Positions 6,867 to 12,472 of a stretch of 12,472 bases of DNA are shown here, one piece after another. Within the stretch, counting starts at the first letter, position 1. Each line of letters begins with the position of its first letter. This DNA comes from Desulfarculaceae bacterium (GTDB lineage: Bacteria > Desulfobacterota > Desulfobacteria > Desulfobacterales > Desulfobacteraceae), in assembly GCA_021737205.1 (NCBI GenBank), contig JAIPEK010000039.1, forward strand, positions 1 through 12,472. The letters are read 5' to 3'. The position numbers were made by a program, and so were the translations under genes. A model generated the notes under the pieces. The model ran no database searches. It saw only the letters and a program-made list of their open reading frames with translations, and was not told the DNA's origin.

Positions 6867-6896
6867 ATTATAATATAAACAAGGGCTTTTTGCCAA
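6867..6896 (-). promoter_or_regulatory. Sigma-70-type promoter for DUF6883-DUF4926
   Basis: On the minus strand there is a -35 TTGGCA (plus-strand 6891-6896), an 18-bp spacer, and a perfect -10 TATAAT (plus-strand 6867-6872). Transcription would begin near 6860, leaving a ~50-nt AT-rich leader before the ATG at 6808. The region is much more AT-rich than its surroundings. The -35 lies immediately upstream of the caspase-like remnant on the other strand. Confidence 0.6.
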
Positions 6897-6955
6897 AAAT
6901 ATTTTTTCTTTTCAAATTCGCAGAAATAGGCTGGCCTCCCCTCTTTCATGCCGGA

Positions 6956-7201
6956 ACGGCCCTTGTGGTCGGGAATTCAAGCTATAAATCCGCGCCGCTG
7001 GAGAATCCGGCCAATGACGTGCAGGACATTGCAGAAGTACTCCGTGGACTAGGGTTTGAGGTCATTGAGAAGATTGATGTGTCACGAAGAAAGATGGATA
7101 CGGCTGTCCAACAGTTTTACAGATCCCTGAACAGTTCTGAGGCGGGCCTTGTTCCGGTTGATATATCGACGGGTGACCCCGCGGGTTTCATAGACCCATA
7201 A
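6956..7201 (+). pseudogene. Truncated caspase-like (peptidase C14) domain
   Basis: From 6956 the frame reads TALVVGNSSYKSAPLENPAN, DVQDIAEVLRGLGFEVIEKI and VSRRKMDTAVQQFYRSL. This is the first ~65 residues of a bacterial caspase-fold (metacaspase/orthocaspase-like) domain: strand 1 with the L-V-x-G-N-x-x-Y motif, N-P-x-N-D, and the L-x-x-L-G-F-E-V strand. The homology stops near residue SLNSSEAGLV, just where the catalytic-His strand (usually YYAGHG) should follow. An unrelated tail ends at TAA 7199-7201, so both catalytic His and Cys are missing. Upstream there is only an implausible TTG at 6890 and no ribosome site. Bacterial caspase domains are often fused to FGE-type sensor domains, and a piece of one lies ~1 kb upstream. 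It is clearly a relic. Confidence 0.75.
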
Positions 7202-7227
7202 AATTTCATGCGATTGCCCTGTTATTG

Positions 7228-7254
7228 TTGACACGGCTTATTGTTTTTTATAAC
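7228..7254 (+). promoter_or_regulatory. Promoter of the GcvR-like ACT protein
   Basis: A perfect -35 TTGACA at 7228-7233 is followed by a -10 TATAAC at 7249-7254 with a short 15-bp spacer. A 6-bp inverted repeat (ATTGTT 7240-7245, AACAAT 7252-7257) overlaps the -10 and could be an operator. The predicted transcription start (~7261) lies after the ATG at 7256 and next to the ATG at 7265, which favours the downstream TTG (7292) as the real start codon. Confidence 0.5.
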
Positions 7255-7291
7255 AATGAGGGGAATGCAAATTAAAATACAAGGAGACGTT

Positions 7292-7819
7292 TTGGAAAAC
7301 AAGTTTATCATGACGGCATTCGGCAAAGACAGGCCCGGCATTGTGGCAGAGATTTCCGAACTCATTTTTGAAAACCGCTGCAGGCTCGAAGACTCCAACA
7401 TGGGCAGGCTGGCTGACGAATTCACCTTGATCCTGCTGTTGAGCGGTACCGGGGAAAATCTTCAGGAAAAACTTTCCACGGAATGCAAACGTCTGGAACG
7501 CGAAAAGAATATTTCCGTTTTTATCCGGCCGCTGGAGTATGAACGGCCAGTGGAGAAAAACGGAGACGATTTGTGCACAATTAAAGTGGACGGCATTGAC
7601 CAGGCCGGTATTGTCTATAAAATAAGCAGACTTCTGGCTGAAAACAGTATCAATATCGAAACGTTGAGATCAAGGAAAAAGTTTTTGCCCAACACGGGTA
7701 CGGCCATGTATGCCGTGGAAATTACAGCTACGCTTCCTGAAACCGTGACGAAGAACGATCTTTCGAAAAAGCTGGAAAGTCTTGCAAACGAAATCCACCT
7801 GGATATCCGGGTGGGATAA
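7292..7819 (+). CDS. Two-ACT-domain protein, glycine cleavage repressor (GcvR)-like
   Basis: A 175-aa protein if started at TTG 7292, which is preceded by AAGGAG (7281-7286) with 5-nt spacing and gives the usual N-terminus (M)ENKFIMTAFGKDRPGIVAE. In-frame ATGs at 7256 and 7265 exist but lie at or before the expected transcription start. There are two ACT domains: residues ~3-75 (FGKDRPGIVAEI, LEDSNMGRLADEFTLIL) and ~92-172 (VDGIDQAGIVYKISRLLAEN, then NIETLRSRK). Both carry the D-x-x-G-I-V ligand-binding turn. GcvR-type proteins sense glycine and modulate a partner regulator in enterobacteria; in this lineage the partner is unknown. It has no DNA-binding domain. It is monocistronic and faces the glyA operon tail to tail, which fits a role in glycine/serine metabolism without proving it. 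Confidence 0.85.
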   Translation: MENKFIMTAFGKDRPGIVAEISELIFENRCRLEDSNMGRLADEFTLILLLSGTGENLQEKLSTECKRLEREKNISVFIRPLEYERPVEKNGDDLCTIKVDGIDQAGIVYKISRLLAENSINIETLRSRKKFLPNTGTAMYAVEITATLPETVTKNDLSKKLESLANEIHLDIRVG

Positions 7820-7873
7820 CCTCCGCCGGTACTTCGAGTAAACATCCGACCCCGGAGGGACCGGCTTTGGTTA

Positions 7874-7892
7874 CCCCTATAAGGGGATTGTT
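7874..7892 (+). terminator. Possible terminator after the ACT-domain gene
   Basis: A small hairpin, CCCCT (7874-7878), loop ATA, AGGGG (7882-7886), is followed by the T-rich ATTGTTTA. It lies 55 bp after the stop codon. The stem is only 5 bp, so this is a weak call. Confidence 0.3.
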
Positions 7893-7918
7893 TATAGCCT
7901 GAACTCACCCTTCGTGTC

Positions 7919-7993
7919 CTTCGTGTCCTTCGTGAACTTCGTGGTTCAATTGCCTGGAGTTGATTACCACGAAGAGCACGAAGGACACGAAGA
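7919..7993. repeat. Palindromic TTCGTG/CACGAA repeat in a convergent intergenic gap
   Basis: The left arm (7919-7945) and right arm (7966-7993) are inverted copies with about two mismatches in 27-28 positions, around a ~20-bp loop. Each arm is made of 9-base units beginning TTCGTG (TTCGTGTCC, TTCGTGTCC, TTCGTGAAC, TTCGTGGTT; the first unit starts at 7911). From general knowledge, CACGAAGGACACGAAG-type palindromes occur in many copies in a range of bacterial genomes. Here it separates the convergent ACT-domain gene and the glyA operon. Confidence 0.75.
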
Positions 7994-8048
7994 TAAATGC
8001 ATCGCATTGATGGCCCGGAACATTCCGGTTTCTAATTTCGAATCGTTG

Positions 8049-8075
8049 ACCCGGCCCAAAGGACCAGGTTTTATT
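8049..8075. terminator. Possible hairpin terminator between convergent genes
   Basis: ACCCGGCCC (8049-8057), loop AAA, GGACCAGGT (8061-8069), then TTTTATT on +. The + transcript has two C-A mismatches; the minus transcript would pair fully using two G-U wobbles but lacks a U-run. It is a weak candidate for ending either transcript. Confidence 0.25.
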
Positions 8076-8101
8076 GACTGAACAAACCGGCCTGTCGTCT
8101 T

Positions 8102-8992
8102 TCAACCGATTCCTTTTTTTAAAAACGCCTTTTCTTTCTCCCTGACCAGGCCGAGGCGGTCCGGCTCCAGAAAAACCCGGTACACAGGATCTTTGCGGAT
8201 CATATCAGGTCTCGGGGTCCCGAAGAAATGTTCCTCGAGTATGGCCAGAACTTCCACGGATTTGTCGCATACTGGATACCCCTTGTCATCGATATAGACA
8301 TCCGGGGTAAAACATACCCTTGAGATATTGTTGATGTCCACCAGTTTGAGACGGGCATCTTTTGTCACAATCAGGTTGCCCACACCTGAAAGGTCGGGTA
8401 TCAGGCCGGCCCGGTCCATCATCTGTTTTAAAGCCGCCACGAACCGCCTCGCATTTCGTTCAAGCAGATCAAGAAACCTGGATTCGGGCATACCCGTATC
8501 CCGCAATGCCGAAACCTGATCGGCAAGGCTTGACAGAGTTCCCGGATACCGCTCAAACGCCCAGGGATCAAAAACCTCCCCTGCCACGTACTCTTGAAAT
8601 CCGCAGAGTAAAAGCTCCATTTTTCCATGGATGCGGTAATCGACCACAAATTCCTCTGAATCGGCCACAAAATCCGTGGTAAGAAAACGCAGCAGGGTGT
8701 GAAAGCGCTCAATTTCAGCCAGGGCCTCACCTGCCGAACTAAACCGGTACCGCATCAGCCTGAGCATGGCAAAGGGAACGGAACGGGGAAAAATCCGCAC
8801 GCCGTTTTCCATCACCCCGTTTTTTTCAAGTGCGACTGATTCCGGGTCATGGAGTTCAAAAATATGGGACCGGAGCCCCTCCCGAAAGTGGCGCCGGAAG
8901 ACGAACGGCACATCGGTTTTAACAAAATTTAGCGCCAGGATGTCGTGACCGGTAAGATGCCGCCGGTCGCGTATATCCGCAGGATCATTCAT
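8102..8992 (-). CDS. Uncharacterised protein, possible protein-kinase-like fold
   Basis: A 296-aa cytoplasmic protein that I do not recognise as a named family. The segment at residues ~198-223 ([20 protein letters not shown] then VDINNIS) has the shape of a kinase/aminoglycoside-phosphotransferase catalytic core: an Asp (D200), an Asn six residues later (N206), and a second Asp (D219) 13 residues on, as in H-x-D-x-x-x-x-N...D-F-G. The D-to-N spacing is one longer than usual and the preceding His is absent. The earlier half is rich in Arg and aromatics with no clear P-loop or lysine motif. Its ATG (8990-8992) overlaps the end of glyA by 8 bp, so it is translationally coupled to serine hydroxymethyltransferase. 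The kinase idea is inference; a non-catalytic relative or an unrelated fold is possible. Confidence 0.7.
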   Translation of the reverse strand: MNDPADIRDRRHLTGHDILALNFVKTDVPFVFRRHFREGLRSHIFELHDPESVALEKNGVMENGVRIFPRSVPFAMLRLMRYRFSSAGEALAEIERFHTLLRFLTTDFVADSEEFVVDYRIHGKMELLLCGFQEYVAGEVFDPWAFERYPGTLSSLADQVSALRDTGMPESRFLDLLERNARRFVAALKQMMDRAGLIPDLSGVGNLIVTKDARLKLVDINNISRVCFTPDVYIDDKGYPVCDKSVEVLAILEEHFFGTPRPDMIRKDPVYRVFLEPDRLGLVREKEKAFLKKGIG

Positions 8993-10226
8993 AAATCGGG
9001 AAAGAGCGGCAAAGCTCCTTTATGCTCTTTCGGATCTTTTCCTGAAGCCCGGTATCTTTCGGGGATTTGAGTATGCGGCCGACGGCATCGGCAATCATTG
9101 TCATCTCCTCTTCCCCCATGCCCCGTGTGGTGACCGCCGGGGTACCGATCCGCACGCCGCTTGTTATGGAAGGGCTTTGCTTATCGAACGGGACCGCGTT
9201 TTTATTGAGCGTAATCCCGGCATTGCCCAGCGCCTCTTCCGCTTCTTTTCCCGTGACACCGAGATTTGAAAGGTCCGCCAGCATCATGTGGTTGTCCGTG
9301 CCGCCGGAGACGAGCTCGATCCCGTTTTCCGTCAAGGCGCCTGCCAGCTTGTCCGCGTTCTTTACCACCCTCTCCTGGTACGCCTTGAATTCAGGTGTCA
9401 TGGCTTCTTTGAACGCAACTGCCTTGGCCGCAATCACATGCATCAACGGGCCTCCCTGGATACCGGGGAAGATATTGCTGTTCATCTTTTTCTCCATATC
9501 CCGGCCCGACAGTATCAATCCGCCCCTCGGTCCCCGGAGGGTTTTGTGGGTGGTGCTGGTGACCACGTGGGCGTGGGGGATGGGAGACGGATGCACCTGG
9601 GCCGCCACAAGTCCTGCAATATGGGCCATATCCACCATGAACCAGGCGTTGATATCCGCCGCAATTTTCGCAAACGCTTCAAAATCGATGATGCGCGGGT
9701 ATGCACTTGCACCGGCCACTATCATCTTCGGCCGGTGTTTTTGTGCAAGATCTGCCACCTGGTCGTAATCGATACGCCCCGTTTCTTTTTTGACCCCGTA
9801 ATGCACGAAATGAAAGAGTTTTCCGGAAAAATTCACCGGGCTGCCGTGGGTGAGATGGCCGCCATGGGCCAGGTCCATGCCGAGGATGGTATCCCCGGCC
9901 TCAAGCAGGGCGAAATATGCCGCCATATTGGCCTGGGAGCCGGAGTGGGGCTGGACATTGGCATACTCTGCCTGAAAAAGGGTCTTGGCCCTTTCCACAG
10001 CCAGGGTTTCAGCAATATCCACGGCCTCGCACCCCCCGTAGTACCGCTTGGCAGGGTATCCTTCGGCGTACTTGTTGGTCAGCACAGTCCCCTGGGTGGC
10101 CATCACGGCCGGGCTGACGATATTTTCCGATGCAATCAGCTCAAGACTGTACTGCTGCCTCTCCAGCTCCTTTTGCACCGCCTCATGAATATCCGGGTCT
10201 GAATCATATATCTCATCCAAATTCAT
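8985..10226 (-). CDS. glyA: Serine hydroxymethyltransferase
   Basis: A 413-aa, full-length SHMT: it interconverts serine and glycine with tetrahydrofolate/methylene-THF, the main cellular source of one-carbon units, using PLP in the cytoplasm. Visible motifs are [12 protein letters not shown] (substrate and folate contacts), [18 protein letters not shown], and the PLP-lysine block [16 protein letters not shown] with K228. Also present are [10 protein letters not shown] and the C-terminal [14 protein letters not shown] choose the ATG at 10224-10226 ([10 protein letters not shown]) because GGAG sits 7 nt before it. An upstream in-frame TTG (10232) would leave only 1 nt spacing. The 3' end overlaps the uncharacterised 296-aa gene. 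No glycine riboswitch is evident in the ~150 bp upstream. Confidence 0.98.
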   Translation of the reverse strand: MNLDEIYDSDPDIHEAVQKELERQQYSLELIASENIVSPAVMATQGTVLTNKYAEGYPAKRYYGGCEAVDIAETLAVERAKTLFQAEYANVQPHSGSQANMAAYFALLEAGDTILGMDLAHGGHLTHGSPVNFSGKLFHFVHYGVKKETGRIDYDQVADLAQKHRPKMIVAGASAYPRIIDFEAFAKIAADINAWFMVDMAHIAGLVAAQVHPSPIPHAHVVTSTTHKTLRGPRGGLILSGRDMEKKMNSNIFPGIQGGPLMHVIAAKAVAFKEAMTPEFKAYQERVVKNADKLAGALTENGIELVSGGTDNHMMLADLSNLGVTGKEAEEALGNAGITLNKNAVPFDKQSPSITSGVRIGTPAVTTRGMGEEEMTMIADAVGRILKSPKDTGLQEKIRKSIKELCRSFPIYE

Positions 10227-10261
10227 ACACAATCTCCAAATTTATATTGAACTCAAAGGAA

Positions 10262-10292
10262 ATTATCCTACCACAGAAGCCGCAATTTTCAA
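10262..10292 (-). promoter_or_regulatory. Possible glyA promoter
   Basis: On the minus strand there is a -35 TTGAAA (plus-strand 10287-10292), with either TAGGAT (plus-strand 10265-10270, 16-bp spacer) or GATAAT (10262-10267, 19-bp spacer) as the -10. It lies about 40 bp upstream of the glyA start. Neither spacer is ideal at 17, so confidence is moderate to low. Confidence 0.35.
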
Positions 10293-10373
10293 AAACAAAT
10301 TTGAGCTGCGCCACAAAAAAACTTGATCCCTCACTTTCCAAACGGTATGATGAAAGGATAAGATGGTAGATGC

Positions 10374-10435
10374 CGGGTATTAGGTATTAGCAGTTAGGCG
10401 TTAGCTAACACCTGATCCCTAACACTTAACACCTA
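10374..10435. repeat. Imperfect palindrome of TTAG/CTAA-rich sequence
   Basis: A 62-bp inverted repeat centred at 10404/10405 (TTAG|CTAA). The 31-bp arms pair at roughly two-thirds of positions. Each arm carries short quasi-repeats (TTAGGTATTAG on the left, CCTAACACTTAACACC on the right). It lies directly beside the perfect inverted repeat at 10442-10565. It is probably an intergenic repeat of the REP or MITE kind. The region 10293-10373 between it and the glyA promoter shows nothing recognisable. Confidence 0.6.
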
Positions 10436-10441
10436 TACAAC

Positions 10442-10565
10442 AATTCGGGGGACACGATACATAATTCCTGCTGTTCAGCGTATTAACGCCCGAACCGTTC
10501 GAATTGGCAGAAATTCTCTTTATGCCCCTGAATGACAAGGAATTATGTATCGTGTCCCCCGAATT
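10442..10565. repeat. 124-bp element with perfect 28-bp terminal inverted repeats
   Basis: The arms at 10442-10469 and 10538-10565 are exact reverse complements over 28 bp. Each contains GGGGGACACGATACATAATT or its complement. The core is 68 bp and holds a small palindrome GCTGTTCAGC (10470-10479). No transposase gene or clear target duplication is seen. From memory, GGGGACAC...TAATTCC palindromes accompany REP-type/IS200-like (Y1 HUH) transposases in Desulfobacterota. A non-autonomous element of that sort is therefore the best guess. It ends only 14 bp before the AsmA-like start codon. Confidence 0.8.
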
Positions 10566-10579
10566 AGGCACCATATCCC

Positions 10580-12472
10580 ATGAAAAAATTCGCCACTCTC
10601 CTTTTCATATCCATTGCACTCATTCTTGCGGCTGTCACTCTTCTCTTTTTCTATCTCCGGACGGATCATGCAATACACCTTTTGACAAACCGGGTCAACC
10701 AGAGCATACCGGGCCGGATACAGGCCCGGTCCTGGGACATCTCCCTTTTTCCCCTCTCCATAGGCCTTTTTGGAATCGAGGTGGAAGGACCGGATCAAAA
10801 ACAATGCGTGGCGGTGGAATCGATTGAAGCGATTATAGATCTTTCCTCCCTGTTCGACGGAACAATTGAAATCCGGTCTCTGGCCATCCGGAAACCGCAG
10901 ATCGATCTTGCGCGGGATGAACAAGGATCTGTCAATATTGTGAACGCGTTCGTCTCCCCCGGGTCCCGAAAGGATAAGGGAGCGGAAAAAGCGGATTCCA
11001 AAAGTTCTCTTCCGGTGAACATTCTTGTTCAAAAAGCAAAGGTGGATCAAGGCACTCTCGTTTTCAAGGATCCTGCAGGGCGGATACACCTTTCAGGGAT
11101 CAACCTTCGGCTCTTTCGGTTCGATATGCAGGACAAATCATTTTCTCTGTCTTTTGAAACCGGCAGGGGCAGCGGAACAATCAGGGGAGAAACCATCGCA
11201 ATTTCAGGGGCGAACATGGCGGCCTCTTTTGATCCAAAAACAGGTGCAAAGCTTGAGGCAGCCGTTCAAACCGATCTTTTCACCCTCAAGAGTTCCGGAC
11301 AAATCTTCTCCTTTACCAGGAATCCCAAGGTGCAAATCGATCTGCATGCAGAATCCCGCCTCGGCGTGATATCAAGGTTCAAAGAGTCGTATGCCGGTCC
11401 GCAAGGGGATGTGATTCTCTCTCTTGCAGCAAGCGGCGCTTTGAACAACCCGGACGTGGAATTTGAGATAAAAATGCCGGAGCTGTCAGGACCTGGAGCG
11501 GCAAAAGCAAAAGCCGTGGATGTGAACGCGGTTCTTTCGGAACGGGTCCTCACCATTGAAAGGGCGAATCTCGATCTTTTGGGAACCACGGTCCGGGCAA
11601 AAGGGAGTGTCGATCTGTCCAAAACCTTTCCCAAAGGGTTCCTTGAACCCGGTTTTGATTTGAACAAAACAGAGTATGACCTTTCATTCTCTCAAAACGG
11701 AATGGATGCCGAACTCTTGGAACCTTGGGTAAATGGACTGTCCGGGCGATTTTCCGCAAAAGGCTCGGTTTTTGGCAAAGGGATTCACCCGGACGGACTT
11801 GACGGAAGGTACTCTATTCTTCTGACGGCTGAAGATTTCAAACCGCCGGGCCCCGGGCAGCCGGTTTCCCATGTCAGGCTGTCGGCCAGTGGGGAAATTA
11901 AAGACCACATCCTCACCGTAAACGAGCTCACTGCCCGGACACCGGATGCCGAAACCCGGGTGTCCGGGCAGGTGGACATCAGAAAACAGCAGGTAAGGGG
12001 CACGCTTACGGCCGAAAGCCGGGATCTTTTGTCCACCCTCTCTGTTGCCGGCATCCATATGCTCGAGGGAAGCATGGAAGGAAAAATCGATTTTTCCGGA
12101 GACCTTTTCCATCCCTCTCTGGATGCGCGGATCAAAGCGGACAACCTTGCCGTGGAGGGTATCGTTATCGAGCGTGTCGAGCTTGACGCCTCCCTTTTTC
12201 CTTCAGGGAAGGCTATCATCAGAAAACTCGAGGCGGCAAAAGGCTCATCCACAGTTCGTTTGGCCGGGGATGCCGATATTTTCAAAAAAGGCTTTTTGCT
12301 CAACGAATCGATTGATGCTGATTTCACCATAACCGGAAATAATCTGTCCCCGGCCCGAATCACAGATTGGGCAAATCTCGAGATGGAAACAGGGTTTCTG
12401 CCGTCCCGGGTGGACTGGGAGCTTGCCGGCCGGGTCTTCTGTAATCTTTCCGATTTTACTGACAAATCAAGC
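10580..12472 (+). CDS. AsmA/TamB-like envelope protein (5' part, runs off the window)
   Basis: This frame is open from ATG 10580 to the window edge: 631 codons without a stop. It begins MKKFATLLFISIALILAAVT, a single N-terminal membrane anchor (about residues 4-25), followed by LTNRVNQSIPGRIQARSWDI and SLFPLSIGLFGIEVEGP. This is the opening of AsmA-family proteins. It then has IEAIIDLSSLFDGTIEIRSL and a repetitive beta-rich body with recurring strand patterns such as VRAKGSVDLS, TRVSGQVDIR and MEGKIDFSGDLFHPSLDARI. Family knowledge: AsmA/TamB/YhdP proteins form long beta-grooved bridges between inner and outer membrane that move phospholipids or help outer-membrane assembly. The expected mature part is periplasmic and the full protein is likely over 1000 aa. 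The start lies just after the 28-bp inverted repeat; the ribosome site there is weak (AGG at 10566-10568). The position in the family (AsmA, TamB or DUF748-like) is unresolved. Confidence 0.85.
   Translation, partial: MKKFATLLFISIALILAAVTLLFFYLRTDHAIHLLTNRVNQSIPGRIQARSWDISLFPLSIGLFGIEVEGPDQKQCVAVESIEAIIDLSSLFDGTIEIRSLAIRKPQIDLARDEQGSVNIVNAFVSPGSRKDKGAEKADSKSSLPVNILVQKAKVDQGTLVFKDPAGRIHLSGINLRLFRFDMQDKSFSLSFETGRGSGTIRGETIAISGANMAASFDPKTGAKLEAAVQTDLFTLKSSGQIFSFTRNPKVQIDLHAESRLGVISRFKESYAGPQGDVILSLAASGALNNPDVEFEIKMPELSGPGAAKAKAVDVNAVLSERVLTIERANLDLLGTTVRAKGSVDLSKTFPKGFLEPGFDLNKTEYDLSFSQNGMDAELLEPWVNGLSGRFSAKGSVFGKGIHPDGLDGRYSILLTAEDFKPPGPGQPVSHVRLSASGEIKDHILTVNELTARTPDAETRVSGQVDIRKQQVRGTLTAESRDLLSTLSVAGIHMLEGSMEGKIDFSGDLFHPSLDARIKADNLAVEGIVIERVELDASLFPSGKAIIRKLEAAKGSSTVRLAGDADIFKKGFLLNESIDADFTITGNNLSPARITDWANLEMETGFLPSRVDWELAGRVFCNLSDFTDKSS

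Noticed and set aside
7911..7993. CRISPR-like array of short repeats
   Set aside because: Units are only 9 bp with no spacers, and they are arranged as a palindrome.
10504..11089. Short open frames over the first part of the AsmA-like gene, both strands
   Set aside because: They overlap a 631-codon frame with a membrane anchor and AsmA-type sequence; they show no family resemblance and are low-complexity shadows.
11266..12465. Long minus-strand open frames (up to 226 codons) opposite the AsmA-like gene
   Set aside because: Composition is Ser/Arg/Pro-rich, typical of the antisense of a GC-rich gene; the plus frame is open throughout and recognisable.
1..12472. DGR template repeat, reverse transcriptase or Avd gene inside the window
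   Set aside because: I looked by eye on both strands for a second copy of the GGSW...LGFRL DNA and for reverse-transcriptase motifs in all plausible frames and found none.

Overview
The window looks like accessory-rich chromosome of a sulfate-reducing or related anaerobic Desulfobacterota bacterium (Desulfobacterales-like). This rests on three things: a small single-domain sulfite/nitrite-reductase 4Fe-4S protein, a large PAS/GAF hybrid histidine kinase, and several palindromic intergenic repeats. Codon usage is moderately GC-rich with many CCG, CGG and TCC codons. The assignment is inference; there is no rRNA or tRNA in the window.

Layout. (1) 2-580, +: 3' part of a siroheme/4Fe-4S sulfite-reductase-like protein. 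(2) 719-1227, +: a tightly coupled type II toxin-antitoxin pair (TIGR02574/Unstab_antitox-like antitoxin and RelE/ParE-like toxin). (3) 5555-1309, -: a decaying signalling operon. In transcription order it holds the 3' stump of a hybrid kinase, an intact stand-alone receiver (5403-5044), an intact 969-aa REC-PAS-PAS-GAF-HisKA-HATPase-REC hybrid kinase (4877-1968), and a REC/HD-GYP gene whose receiver is nearly all deleted and which is out of frame with its intact HD-GYP domain. (4) 5556-7201: a mosaic of gene fragments. It has a frame-broken formylglycine-generating-enzyme/C-type-lectin-like tail on +, whose last ~40 codons look like the variable region of a diversity-generating retroelement (DGR) target. 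A DUF6883-DUF4926 gene pair follows on -, then a truncated caspase-like (peptidase C14) N-terminus on +. (5) 7228-7819, +: a two-ACT-domain GcvR-like regulator with its own promoter and probably a TTG start. (6) 10226-8102, -: glyA (serine hydroxymethyltransferase) overlapping an unrecognised 296-aa protein with kinase-fold-like motifs. (7) 10374-10565: two adjacent palindromic repeats, one a perfect 28-bp inverted repeat. (8) 10580-12472, +: 5' part of a long AsmA/TamB-like envelope protein with no stop before the window edge.

How the genes work together. The kinase and receivers form a phosphorelay module that probably once ended in c-di-GMP hydrolysis through the HD-GYP protein; that output gene now looks disconnected. 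glyA and the GcvR-like ACT protein both concern glycine/serine one-carbon metabolism, but they are transcribed towards each other with a palindromic repeat between them.

The most interesting signal is the FGE-type tail at 5858-5980. Its variable positions are almost all codons one or two adenine substitutions away from AAC or AAT, which is the footprint of adenine-directed DGR mutagenesis. No reverse transcriptase, Avd gene or template repeat is visible here, so it is either a remote target of a DGR elsewhere or a stranded relic.
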